A stretch of 64,000 bases of DNA, taken from contig DDIN01000008.1 of assembly GCA_002338565.1 (NCBI GenBank), forward strand, positions 1,369,567 through 1,433,566, read 5' to 3'. This stretch comes from Hyphomonadaceae bacterium UBA1849. GTDB taxonomy: Bacteria; Pseudomonadota; Alphaproteobacteria; Caulobacterales; Hyphomonadaceae. How positions within the stretch are numbered: the stretch's first letter is position 1; each line of letters starts with the position of its first letter. The translations under genes and the position numbers were made by a program. The notes beneath the pieces were generated by a model. That model made no database searches. It was given only the letters and a program-made list of their open reading frames with translations, and was not told where the DNA came from. Positions 1 through 7,423 of this stretch are shown one piece after another.

Positions 1-1
1 C

Positions 2-364
2 TGCATGACCTATCTTGGCGCCGAGCGTGTTGTTCCGTCTTACAACGTGATGGGCGTTGCCAAGGCTGCGCTTGAGGCGTCTACCCGTTACGCCGCACGC
101 GACCTTGGTAATCAGGGCATTCGCGTCAATGCGATCTCTGCGGGCGCGATGCGTACGCTCTCTCTGGCTGGTATTCGCGGCGGCAAATCCCTCATGGGTA
201 CGGGCCGTGAATGGTCTCTTCTGAAAGAAGACACGAAGATGGAAGGCGTAGCTGGCTGCGCGCTTTATCTTCTGTCTGACATTGGCCAGTCTATCACTGG
301 CGAAGTTCTGCACGTTGATGCAGGCTTCCACGTTGTAGGTGTGCCTGAACCTTCCGAGGAATAG
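2..364 (+). CDS. fabI: Enoyl-[acyl-carrier-protein] reductase (NADH), C-terminal part
   Basis: The window opens inside this gene, so only the last 120 residues are present. FabI performs the final NADH-dependent reduction in each round of type II fatty acid synthesis in the cytosol. Seen: the active-site segment YNVMGVAKAALE with the Tyr-x6-Lys pair, then GIRVNAISAGAMRTL and the C-terminal cofactor/oligomer segment ITGEVLHVDAGFH. Family knowledge: this segment is usually AGPI(R/K)TLA, so Ala replaces the common Pro here, a mild change. A GTG-started GFA-family gene begins two bases after the stop, so the two are probably cotranscribed. The N-terminal Rossmann half lies upstream of the window. 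Confidence 0.93.
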   Translation, partial: CMTYLGAERVVPSYNVMGVAKAALEASTRYAARDLGNQGIRVNAISAGAMRTLSLAGIRGGKSLMGTGREWSLLKEDTKMEGVAGCALYLLSDIGQSITGEVLHVDAGFHVVGVPEPSEE

Positions 365-366
365 AC

Positions 367-780
367 GTGTTTCAGGCGTCCTGCGGCTGTGGCCAGCTAA
401 AAGCCCGCTGCGACGGGGCGCCTGACAGTATTGTCCAATGTCACTGCGCCGACTGTAAAAAACGGTCGGGCAGTGCGTTCGGCCTTGGTGCCTATTATCA
501 GGGTGAAGCCGTCACCATAACCGGCGTATCCCAGCGCTATATCCGCAAGGCGGCATCAGGGGCTGACTTTATCCAGTTCTTTTGCCCCAATTGTGCAACG
601 ACCCTCTACTGGACGACAGAGCGCCATCCGTCCGGCATTGGTATTGCCGTGGGCGCGTTCGATGACCTACCGGATACTGAGCCCGTTCGTTCCGTCTTTG
701 ACGACAATCGTTGTGCCTGGCTTGCGCCATTAAAAATCCCGACCTTCAGAAAAGGCCGGGACTCTGAACAGATCCGGTGA
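367..780 (+). CDS. GFA / CENP-V family zinc-binding protein
   Basis: A 137-residue protein starting at GTG, two bases after fabI. It belongs to the glutathione-dependent formaldehyde-activating enzyme (GFA)-like fold, a small zinc-binding domain found in many paralogues whose substrates are mostly unknown. Seen: paired cysteine motifs CGCGQ near residue 6, CHCADCKK near residue 25 and FFCPNC near residue 72, the expected zinc ligands; length is normal for the family. A true formaldehyde-glutathione role cannot be claimed, as most family members have no shown activity. Tight spacing suggests cotranscription with fabI, but this need not be functional. Confidence 0.85.
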   Translation: MFQASCGCGQLKARCDGAPDSIVQCHCADCKKRSGSAFGLGAYYQGEAVTITGVSQRYIRKAASGADFIQFFCPNCATTLYWTTERHPSGIGIAVGAFDDLPDTEPVRSVFDDNRCAWLAPLKIPTFRKGRDSEQIR

Positions 781-789
781 TCAAAGCGC

Positions 790-975
790 TTAAGCGCCGC
801 CGCCCAGAAACTTTTTGCGCTTGGCTTCCAGTTTGCGGGAGAAGTTCTTAGCGCCTTTTGCGCCCATGCGCTTTTTCGCCATCTGCTTCTTTCCGGCTTT
901 GTATTCTGCCCATTTCTCATCGCTGAGCTTCATCGCTTCGAAGTCGGATTTAATCGGGCTGGCTTTCTTTTTCAT
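790..975 (-). CDS. Small lysine-rich hypothetical protein
   Basis: A 61-residue, strongly basic protein beginning MKKKASPIKSDF. The reading frame is open further upstream, but this ATG is preferred because AGGGGA lies about six bases before it and the upstream extension is poor. About a third of the residues are Lys or Arg, with a KKRMGAKGAK stretch near the middle, and the tail ends in GGGA. No domain is recognised. The composition would suit nucleic-acid or ribosome binding, which is only inference. It is convergent with the GFA-family gene, ten bases away. Confidence 0.55.
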   Translation of the reverse strand: MKKKASPIKSDFEAMKLSDEKWAEYKAGKKQMAKKRMGAKGAKNFSRKLEAKRKKFLGGGA

Positions 976-1036
976 ACTACGTCCCCTTGAGTTGACTGCC
1001 ATAATTTCTAAGCGCGGGGCGCTGGCAAGACAAGTT

Positions 1037-1606
1037 TTACGTGTAGGTAAACCCCTCAATCGCGGCGAGGCCTGCGAACCGGCTCACGCGTCCTGCCGTC
1101 TCAGAGTTGACGCCCCCAAGCGCGTAAACCGTCTTCTCCGTTCCCATAACCAGTCTCCGAAACTTCACCGGCCCCATACTAGCCCCCGCGCTCGCGCTGT
1201 TGGATGGAAATACGGTGGAGGCAAGAATGGCGTCGCAAACAGCATTGGCGATCGCGCGTCTGGAATGCGCAGACTGCGTCTGGATCAGAAAGCGTCCCTG
1301 CCATTTACGGGCAAGCTGCGCGCGGGCTTCCGGCCAGTGAACGCCATCGGCTTTGACAGCATTGGCAAGGTCTGGATCATTCGCAATGAGCAGGGCGATC
1401 CCTTTGCGATACGTAGCTGTCCTTAGTGCTTTGGCGACCTCATTCCGATCGGCCGCACCAAAATGGCGGTAGATGACGCCTGTGCCGTTTGGCAGTGTGT
1501 TCACAACGCTGACCGGATCCGGTGTTCGCTGCGGATCGGTCAGGAAAAATGCGCCAGGCAGGGGATAAGGCATTTGACGGCTTGCCTCTCGCACGGCAGA
1601 CACCAT
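1037..1606 (-). CDS. Thiamine-phosphate synthase-like (ThiE/TenI fold) protein
   Basis: About 189 residues. Seen: an N-terminal FFLTDPQRTPDP, a barrel segment ending in GTGVIYRHFG, a later GIALLIANDPDLANAVKADGVHWPE-like region (residues about 75-100) and a C-terminal VYALGGVNSETAGR. These match the ThiE/TenI TIM-barrel pattern, where a ThiE enzyme joins HMP-PP and HET-P to make thiamine phosphate. The final GGV phosphate-binding loop is kept. Many alphaproteobacteria carry a short divergent ThiE-like paralogue with no shown activity, and this looks like one. Start chosen at 1606, where AGGACG sits about eight bases upstream; ATGs at 1630 and 1573 are alternatives. It diverges from the YggS gene. 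Confidence 0.75.
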   Translation of the reverse strand: MVSAVREASRQMPYPLPGAFFLTDPQRTPDPVSVVNTLPNGTGVIYRHFGAADRNEVAKALRTATYRKGIALLIANDPDLANAVKADGVHWPEARAQLARKWQGRFLIQTQSAHSRRAIANAVCDAILASTVFPSNSASAGASMGPVKFRRLVMGTEKTVYALGGVNSETAGRVSRFAGLAAIEGFTYT

Positions 1607-1647
1607 TCTTCGTCCTGTTCGATGCATCATGCCCGGAAAACCGCCTT

Positions 1648-2310
1648 ATGAGCTTTTCAGAAAACCTTGCCGAGATAGAAGCCCGCATTTCCAAAGCCTG
1701 TCAAAAGGCAGAGCGTGAAACCGCGCCGGAACTGGTTGCAGTCTCCAAGCGCCAACCTGATGAGCGGATCGAAGCAGCGCTCGCGGCAGGTGTGCGCGTA
1801 TTCGGTGAGAACCGCGTTCAGGAGGCGCAGGAGCGCTGGGGTGAGCGCCGTGGGCAGTACGCAGATTTGAAACTTCGCCTTATCGGGCCGCTCCAGTCGA
1901 ACAAGTCAGAAGATGCTGTCGCCCTGTTTGACGCGATTGACGTGCTGGACCGGCCAAAGCTCGCGCGCACTCTGGCAGAAGCGATCCAGAAGCTCGGTAA
2001 AACGCCAGATATTCTGGTGCAGGTGAACACGGGCGAGGAGCCGCAAAAGGCGGGTGTTCTACCAGCAGACCTTGAAGCGTTCATCACGAAAACCTGCCCG
2101 GAATTCGGAATTACCCCAAAGGGATTGATGTGTATTCCGCCTGCGGACGAACCGGCTGGTCCTCACTTTGCGCTGCTGGCGAAGCTCGCAAACCGTTATG
2201 ACCTGAAAGAGCTCTCCATGGGCATGAGCGGTGATTTCGAAACCGCGATACTCTACGGCGCGACCCATATCCGGGTTGGCTCGGCCCTCTTCGGCGAACG
2301 AGACAGCTAA
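1648..2310 (+). CDS. yggS: YggS family pyridoxal-phosphate homeostasis protein
   Basis: A 220-residue protein of the YggS/PROSC family, a single-domain PLP-binding TIM barrel that buffers vitamin B6 and affects amino-acid metabolism; it has no known catalytic turnover. Seen: LVAVSKRQPDERIEAAL with the PLP-binding Lys, FGENRVQEAQE, LIGPLQSNK, VLVQVNTGEEPQKAG, GLMCIPP, and the phosphate-binding C-terminal LSMGMSGDFETAI followed by RVGSALFG. Start set at ATG 1648, giving the normal family length; the longer open frame upstream lies within the divergent ThiE-like gene. In other bacteria YggS often sits by cell-division or proline genes; here it does not. Confidence 0.95.
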   Translation: MSFSENLAEIEARISKACQKAERETAPELVAVSKRQPDERIEAALAAGVRVFGENRVQEAQERWGERRGQYADLKLRLIGPLQSNKSEDAVALFDAIDVLDRPKLARTLAEAIQKLGKTPDILVQVNTGEEPQKAGVLPADLEAFITKTCPEFGITPKGLMCIPPADEPAGPHFALLAKLANRYDLKELSMGMSGDFETAILYGATHIRVGSALFGERDS

Positions 2311-2313
2311 ACG

Positions 2314-2595
2314 CTATTTCACCATCCGATAGAGATCATACTCTGGCAGAGAGAACTCTGCCGGATCGGCGCTCACTGTGCCTTCAGGATAGAGGCGCGG
2401 CGTCGGAAAGCCGGGGCGCGGACGAATATGTTGCCAGACCGGGTCGATATGGATGAGTTTGACCGCTTCCATCTCAGCGTTCTGTGCACTTTCAGCCTCG
2501 ACATGGCAGGTCGTCTCGAAACCGAATAGTTTCCATCGTCCCCTGTCATGCAGAGGGAAAAACTCGCCGCGAAGATCAACTTCATAAAATGCCAT
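2314..2595 (-). CDS. Conserved-looking hypothetical protein
   Basis: A 93-residue protein, convergent with yggS with three bases between the stops. It starts MAFYEVDLRGEFF and carries an alternating pattern of charged and hydrophobic residues, then a proline-rich centre (RPRPGFPTPR). There is no signal peptide or membrane segment. I do not recognise the family. Coding quality is supported by its composition and by the fit between neighbours, not by a motif. Confidence 0.6.
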   Translation of the reverse strand: MAFYEVDLRGEFFPLHDRGRWKLFGFETTCHVEAESAQNAEMEAVKLIHIDPVWQHIRPRPGFPTPRLYPEGTVSADPAEFSLPEYDLYRMVK

Positions 2596-2701
2596 GAGGG
2601 CACCTCCCGAACGGCAATGAAACGCAAACTATGTGAGACGACAAGCGTGACGGGCCGCGAAACCAGCCGGCGACCAGATTTTGCGCAGAAGGCGGCTGGG
2701 C

Positions 2702-3151
2702 CTATTCTGAAATCAGGCGGACCTGCCAGCTGCCGGTGTTTCCTTCCGGCACCATTTCAGACCAGCCCATCGCAGCGCAGGCGGCGCGGCCATATTTGTT
2801 GCGCACGTCCAGCTCCTGAAACAGGCGTTTGCCGCTCAGAACGCGGCCGACCTCTAACAGGCCGGATCCAATGCCGCAGAGACGCCATTCGGGCAGCACG
2901 AAAATATGGCTCACATATCCGCTTTCAGTGTTGATGATCATGAAGCCGACAATGCCGGCTTTCTTCTCCGTCGCGACGATGGCGGTGGTGTAGCTGAGCG
3001 CGTGTTCCAGCGCATCAGGGTCAAACCGGGTTGTGACATGCCACGGGAATTCTTGCAGGCAAGTTTGCAAAACGGCTTTGACGGCGTCGCGATCTTCGCG
3101 CGCGTGAGGCCGGATTTCCCATCCGGCAGCGTGATGGGTCTTAAGTGCCAT
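2702..3151 (-). CDS. GNAT family N-acetyltransferase
   Basis: A 149-residue protein with the Gcn5-related acetyltransferase fold, which moves an acetyl group from acetyl-CoA to an amine. Seen: beta-strand segment GIVGFMIINTESGYVSHIFVLPEWR followed by the acetyl-CoA pyrophosphate-binding motif WRLCGIGSGLLE (Q/R-x-x-G-x-G pattern), then LFQELDVRNKYGRAACAAMGW typical of the final helix and strand. Length is normal. The substrate cannot be read from sequence. The 106 bases between it and the downstream hypothetical hold nothing I can identify. Confidence 0.82.
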   Translation of the reverse strand: MALKTHHAAGWEIRPHAREDRDAVKAVLQTCLQEFPWHVTTRFDPDALEHALSYTTAIVATEKKAGIVGFMIINTESGYVSHIFVLPEWRLCGIGSGLLEVGRVLSGKRLFQELDVRNKYGRAACAAMGWSEMVPEGNTGSWQVRLISE

Positions 3152-3258
3152 ACCCGATAATCTAGCTCAGTTTTTTGAAATTCCAAAATCACGTGTGAGC
3201 CGGGTTCGAACTTGCGCAACTCGCTACGAGAGGCCAGCCTGAAACGCAGAGGTGAGCC

Positions 3259-3591
3259 ATGGGTTTATGTTATTCGGTGACGGACGAAACGGCAGGCTGC
3301 GAGGTTATGTCTGGCGGCAAACGCTTTCTGCATGCGCTGCGTGAAACGCTTGGCTGGCGCGATGATTTGACAGAGCCATTTCTCTATACGGACAGCGATG
3401 ATGTCGCGCCGAAAATAGCAGGGGCTGAGCTCTTAAAGTTGGTGAGTGATGCCATCAGGGACATCCCGACCTTGCCGCCAAAAGAGCTGGGCGAGGGCGA
3501 TGTCGACAAGGTGCTCACATCTCTAAAGCTGCTCCGGAACTATGTTCCTGAGCATGCGGACCATGAATTCACGGTCACGCTGTCGCCTTAG
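3259..3591 (+). CDS. Hypothetical protein
   Basis: A 110-residue soluble protein, MGLCYSVTDE at its start, with AGAGGTG about six bases before the ATG. It has no membrane segment and no motif I recognise. Its stop codon overlaps the stop of the convergent gene on the other strand by three bases (3589-3590), a tight end-to-end arrangement that supports both ends. Function unknown. Confidence 0.55.
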   Translation: MGLCYSVTDETAGCEVMSGGKRFLHALRETLGWRDDLTEPFLYTDSDDVAPKIAGAELLKLVSDAIRDIPTLPPKELGEGDVDKVLTSLKLLRNYVPEHADHEFTVTLSP

Positions 3592-4319
3592 CTGCACTGG
3601 CGCCCGCACAGGGCATAAACGCCCTGCACGGCAGTGTGTGCGATCAGGTGGAACTGTCTGACGGTTCGGGCCTCATCCTCCTCGGCGGTCTCTAACAGAG
3701 CGCCCGGTGCAGCAGCTCCTTTGAGTGGATCAAAGTGAGGTCTGCGAGTGGGCGGAGTTTTCCGAATGCTCCGTATGCGTCCTTTCCAGATTGCCGCGAT
3801 GTTGCGGGCTCTGTCGTCTGCCTCATCAAGCAGGGTGAACAAGCGTTTCAGGCGCATATCGAGAGCCGCTTCAATTTGTTCTGAGTGGCGTTTCGGGTGG
3901 CCCGTGCGTGATCGGTCGAAAGCCCGTTTGCCCATCTCTCTGATTGACGGAAGTGAGATGCGAAATGCGGGCGGTTCCGGTTTGCGTCTTGCGAGAATTT
4001 CGCGCTCCGCAAAACTGATTGGCTGACGTTTGCCGGCCTGAACAGACACTGGCAGCGTCCATCGGCGCGCGGGCGCTGTGTCGTCACGAATGTGCGCGAA
4101 GGCGAGAAGAATAATCCAGCAGCGGATCATATGCTCGGCCCGGCTCACCATGCGCGAGAGTGCGCGGCGCTCAAATGCCAGAAGGCGAGGCGGTTCTCCG
4201 GCTTGCGCGGGCAGGGCCCAGCTTCTCTGGAAGCGAAAGGCAGCGCCAATATACGTCATGATCCGCGCCAGCAGGTCGCTGGGCGTATCTTCAGACAGAT
4301 TGATCGGCGCTTCGTACAT
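3588..4319 (-). CDS. Hypothetical basic helical protein
   Basis: About 243 residues from the ATG at 4319 (MYEAPINLSEDTPSDLL). The frame is open further upstream to 4463, but that part would lie over the promoter of the methylase operon and is unlikely to be used. The protein is rich in Arg and Ala, predicted mostly helical, with a central SMVSRAEHMIRCW-type hydrophobic helix and a basic region near KRHSEQIEAALDMRLKRL. No family is recognised. It is divergent from the restriction-modification island, which may have inserted beside it. Confidence 0.55.
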   Translation of the reverse strand: MYEAPINLSEDTPSDLLARIMTYIGAAFRFQRSWALPAQAGEPPRLLAFERRALSRMVSRAEHMIRCWIILLAFAHIRDDTAPARRWTLPVSVQAGKRQPISFAEREILARRKPEPPAFRISLPSIREMGKRAFDRSRTGHPKRHSEQIEAALDMRLKRLFTLLDEADDRARNIAAIWKGRIRSIRKTPPTRRPHFDPLKGAAAPGALLETAEEDEARTVRQFHLIAHTAVQGVYALCGRQCS

Positions 4320-4444
4320 GCCAGCCAGTATGGCGTGGTCTCTGGGGAGAGGGATAAGTTTTTGTGAACAAAGGCGGAACAAATGCTTGTGTGCCGGGAA
4401 AAATACTGACAGAATGGCACTCGTTAACCACGAGGGTGATTCTG

Positions 4445-5668
4445 ATGTCGACTGAATTTGCAAGGCTGAGAATTCAGGCTGGTTTGACCACGGATGCTGC
4501 CGCTAGTCAGCTTGGCTATTCTGAGCGTCAGATCTTTCGAATGGAATCAGGTGAAATTAAACCGCGAAAAGCTGTGCTCGACAGCTTGCGCGCAATTTCC
4601 GGCCTTCGGGAGGCGGATGATCGCTTCACTACATTTACGTTCATTGATTTGTTTGCAGGAATTGGTGGCCTGCGTGCCGCTTTCGATGCGGCCGGTGGGC
4701 GGTGCGTGTTCACTTCTGAGTGGGACCGTTTTGCGCAACAGACCTATGAGGCAAATTACCGTGATAACCGTCCTATAGAGGGCGATATTACGAAAATCGA
4801 CGTAGATCAGATCCCTGAACACGATGTTCTGGTTGCTGGCTTTCCTTGTCAGCCTTTCTCGATTGCGGGTGTTTCCAAGAAGAATGCACTTGGCAGGGCA
4901 CATGGTTTTCTTGATGAGACGCAGGGCACGCTGTTCTTCGACGTTGCGCGGATTATTGATCATCATCGCCCCGCGGCTTTCCTGCTGGAGAACGTCAAAA
5001 ACCTGAAGAGTCATGACAAAGGGCGTACGTTCGAGGTTATCCGTCGGACATTAGAAGATGAACTTGGATATGAGCTTCATGTGAAGGTCGTTGATGCCAG
5101 ACATTTTCTGCCGCAACACCGGGAGCGCGTTGTGCTCGTTGGTTTTCGGGATGCAACGTCGTTTTCATGGAATGATGTGAACCTGCCAGAGGCAGGTGTT
5201 TCGAGGATGAGGGACATCCTTCACCCGGAAGATGGCAGTGAAGTTGCTGAGGGCCATTTCACGCTTGGGGCCGATGCTTCGGTGAATGAAAAATATACGC
5301 TTTCGGATAAGCTCTGGCAGTATCTGCAAAACTATGCCGCGAAGCATAAAGCGGCGGGTAATGGCTTTGGTTTTGGCCTGGTCGGCCCAAATGACACGTG
5401 CCGGACGCTTTCAGCGCGGTATTACAAAGATGGATCGGAAATCCTGATTGACCGAGGTGCAGGAAAAAACCCGCGCAGACTGACGCCCCGGGAGTGTGCC
5501 CGTCTGATGGGTTTTCCTGAAAGTTTCCGCATACCTGTTTCAGATACGCAGGCTTACAAACAGTTCGGCAATTCGGTGGCGGTTCCGGTGTTTAAGGCTG
5601 TCGCAAAGGCGATGCAGCCACATTTGTTCAGCGTGATGTCCCAGCAAGGGGTGCGGTTGAGCGCCTGA
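4445..5668 (+). CDS. dcm: DNA cytosine-5 methyltransferase, M.EcoRII/Dcm type (CCWGG)
   Basis: A 407-residue C5-cytosine methylase. Residues 1-55 form a helix-turn-helix-like segment (AASQLGYSERQIFRMESG). Catalytic motifs follow in order: motif I FIDLFAGIGG (66-75), motif IV GFPCQPFS with the nucleophile Cys135, ENV (182-184) for motif VI, QHRER (224-228) for motif VIII, a target-recognition region near KGNGFGFGLV-like sequence, and the C-terminal QFGNSV of motif X. Long stretches match my memory of M.EcoRII/Dcm, including VSKKN-LGRAHGF and LKSHDKG, so methylation of the inner C of CCWGG is expected. Start at 4445 has GAGG about nine bases upstream. vsr begins one base after its stop. The N-terminal region may autoregulate the operon, as known for M.EcoRII. 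Confidence 0.93.
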   Translation: MSTEFARLRIQAGLTTDAAASQLGYSERQIFRMESGEIKPRKAVLDSLRAISGLREADDRFTTFTFIDLFAGIGGLRAAFDAAGGRCVFTSEWDRFAQQTYEANYRDNRPIEGDITKIDVDQIPEHDVLVAGFPCQPFSIAGVSKKNALGRAHGFLDETQGTLFFDVARIIDHHRPAAFLLENVKNLKSHDKGRTFEVIRRTLEDELGYELHVKVVDARHFLPQHRERVVLVGFRDATSFSWNDVNLPEAGVSRMRDILHPEDGSEVAEGHFTLGADASVNEKYTLSDKLWQYLQNYAAKHKAAGNGFGFGLVGPNDTCRTLSARYYKDGSEILIDRGAGKNPRRLTPRECARLMGFPESFRIPVSDTQAYKQFGNSVAVPVFKAVAKAMQPHLFSVMSQQGVRLSA

Positions 5669-5669
5669 T

Positions 5670-6149
5670 ATGACGGATGTGCATTCTCCTGACATTCGCA
5701 GGAAGAACATGGCTGCGATTAAGGGGAAGAATACTAAGCCCGAGCTTCTGATCAGGTCAGCGCTCCACAAACTTGGTTTTCGGTATTCACTTCAGAACAA
5801 ACGGTTGCCGGGGAATCCTGACCTGTATTTCCGTAAGCATAACGCTGTTTTGTTTGTTCACGGGTGCTTCTGGCACGGTCATGGTTGTCATCTCTTTAAG
5901 TGGCCGAAGACGCGCGAAGATTTCTGGCGAGAGAAGATTACGGCCAATGTTGAGCGCGACGCGCGGAATATTGAAGCGCTGATCTCATCTGGGATCAGGG
6001 TCGGAGTCGTATGGGAATGTGCCCTGAAGGGGCGGACTGCTTCAGGGGTAGATCGGGTGGCTGACCGTTGCGCGGGCTGGCTCGAAACACAGGATAGAAA
6101 TCTGGAGATTCATGGGGATGAAAAAGGGATACCTCTCAGACTATTTTGA
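5670..6149 (+). CDS. vsr: Very short patch repair endonuclease (T:G mismatch)
   Basis: A 159-residue Vsr. It nicks 5' of the T in T:G mismatches that arise when 5-methylcytosine in the Dcm target deaminates, protecting the genome from the methylase's mutagenic side effect. Seen: RRKNMAAIKGKNTKPE, LPGNPDLYF with catalytic Asp51, FVHGCFWHGH with His69, and WECALKGR with Cys117. These align with E. coli Vsr numbering for catalytic Asp51 and His69 and zinc ligands Cys66, His71, Cys73, Cys117. It lies between methylase and endonuclease with one base before it and a 38-base overlap after it, so it is translated as part of one operon. Confidence 0.95.
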   Translation: MTDVHSPDIRRKNMAAIKGKNTKPELLIRSALHKLGFRYSLQNKRLPGNPDLYFRKHNAVLFVHGCFWHGHGCHLFKWPKTREDFWREKITANVERDARNIEALISSGIRVGVVWECALKGRTASGVDRVADRCAGWLETQDRNLEIHGDEKGIPLRLF

Positions 6150-7368
6150 TGCTGTAGCGATGAAAACGCTCAGCGCCGTTGATGCTGAGCCCGTGAGATC
6201 AAACCAGCATGAAATCGGGGGCAAAACGACGATTGGCAAGGTTCTTGGAAGCTGGGAGCCGAAAGTTGTCTTTGATGTAAGTTACGTCTGGTTTGGAGAT
6301 GAAGGGGAGTCGATCTCCGCGTCAGGTGCTGCGACCTGGTATGATACCCGTAGGGACAACCCCAATCGGGCTGCCGAACCGAGGCTTTACTACGAAGCTA
6401 ATGCCGTTACTGGTGCGATGCGCGCTGGTGATACACTGATTGTTGCAAAGAAGGCTGACGGCAGTTTGCTGGTCGTTGTCTGTCGTTCCGGTTCTTCTAC
6501 CGAGGCGCAGATGTTGTGGTTGTTTGGGTTCAAGGAAGCGCCCGTGACGAGGTTCGCAGTCATTGATATTTCCGGCGCAAACAATCAGTCTCTCGGTTTT
6601 GCTGCTCGCTTTATTCTGGAGGAACTCGGCGTCGAGGTGGAGGATCACGATGTTACGCGCATTGAGAGCCTCATTGAGCCTTTTGGTCTGAAGCTACCAA
6701 AGACGAAGGAGTTCTCTGCGATTGCTCGTAACGCTTTGACGGAAATTGATCCTGTTCAGGACCCGGACGCCGCTTTGCTCGCCTGGATCGACTTTGAAGA
6801 AAGAATGTTTCGGGCACTTGAGAAGCAGATCGTAGCTGACCGGCTTGTAAAAGGCTTTTTCGACACCGATGGCGCGCCGGACGTGGATGCATTCATCAAG
6901 TTTTCCCTGAGCGTTCAGAATACGCGAAAGTCTCGAATGGGACTCTCGTTTGAGCATCATGTGGCGGCGATGTTCGAGGCACATGGTCTGATTTTCTCAA
7001 GACAGGCGGTAACAGAGCGCGGAAATAAGCCAGATTTCCTGTTTCCGGGGCAGGCGCAATACAGCGACGCTGGGTTCAACGCCGGTTTTCTCACGCTTCT
7101 GGCCGCGAAATCGACATGTAAGGAGCGTTGGCGCCAGATTTCGTCAGAAGCAGACCGAATTGACCGGAAACATCTTATCACGATTGAGCCTGGGATTTCT
7201 GAGGCTCAGACCATTCAGATGGATCAGCAATCAGTGCAACTGGTTGTTCCTGCCGGGCTGCACGAAACGTATTTGACGTCTCAGAGATCATGGCTGTGGT
7301 CCGCCGGAGATTTCATAGGTCTGGCCAAAGACAGGCAGAGAGCTTCGGGCATTGCGCGGTTATTGTAA
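6112..7368 (+). CDS. Type II restriction endonuclease, EcoRII family (CCWGG)
   Basis: A 418-residue endonuclease. EcoRII is a type IIE enzyme that cuts before CCWGG and needs a second site as effector. Seen: an N-terminal effector-binding domain (about 20-190, starting KTLSAVDAEPVRSNQHEIGG), a linker, then the catalytic domain with RKSRMGLSFEHH, KPDFLFPG (Asp308), LTLLAAKSTCKERWRQ (Lys333 in the PD-(D/E)xK-like centre, plus Lys337 and Arg339), EADRIDRKHLITIEPGIS and VQLVVPAGLH. These are diagnostic of EcoRII-C. Start at 6112 has GGAG five bases upstream and overlaps vsr. A terminator follows directly. Together with dcm and vsr it makes a complete system; both EcoRII domains look intact. Confidence 0.92.
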   Translation: MGMKKGYLSDYFDAVAMKTLSAVDAEPVRSNQHEIGGKTTIGKVLGSWEPKVVFDVSYVWFGDEGESISASGAATWYDTRRDNPNRAAEPRLYYEANAVTGAMRAGDTLIVAKKADGSLLVVVCRSGSSTEAQMLWLFGFKEAPVTRFAVIDISGANNQSLGFAARFILEELGVEVEDHDVTRIESLIEPFGLKLPKTKEFSAIARNALTEIDPVQDPDAALLAWIDFEERMFRALEKQIVADRLVKGFFDTDGAPDVDAFIKFSLSVQNTRKSRMGLSFEHHVAAMFEAHGLIFSRQAVTERGNKPDFLFPGQAQYSDAGFNAGFLTLLAAKSTCKERWRQISSEADRIDRKHLITIEPGISEAQTIQMDQQSVQLVVPAGLHETYLTSQRSWLWSAGDFIGLAKDRQRASGIARLL

Positions 7369-7371
7369 CAA

Positions 7372-7399
7372 AAAAGGCGGACCGTGAGGCCCGCCTTTT
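7372..7399. terminator. Bidirectional terminator between EcoRII gene and typA
   Basis: Inverted repeat AAAAGGCGG / CCGCCTTTT with a ten-base loop, A-run on one side and T-run on the other. It can serve both the restriction operon from the left and typA from the right. Confidence 0.85.
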
Positions 7400-7423
7400 G
7401 CGTTTTGATTAGAGGCGCGGTCG

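Noticed and set aside
815..1426. A 203-residue frame on the plus strand
   Set aside because: It lies opposite the ThiE-like and small basic protein genes and has no recognisable content.
3195..3235. GGTTCGAAC-like sequence resembling a tRNA T-loop
   Set aside because: The five-base stems beside it do not pair on either strand, and no acceptor or anticodon arms can be drawn.
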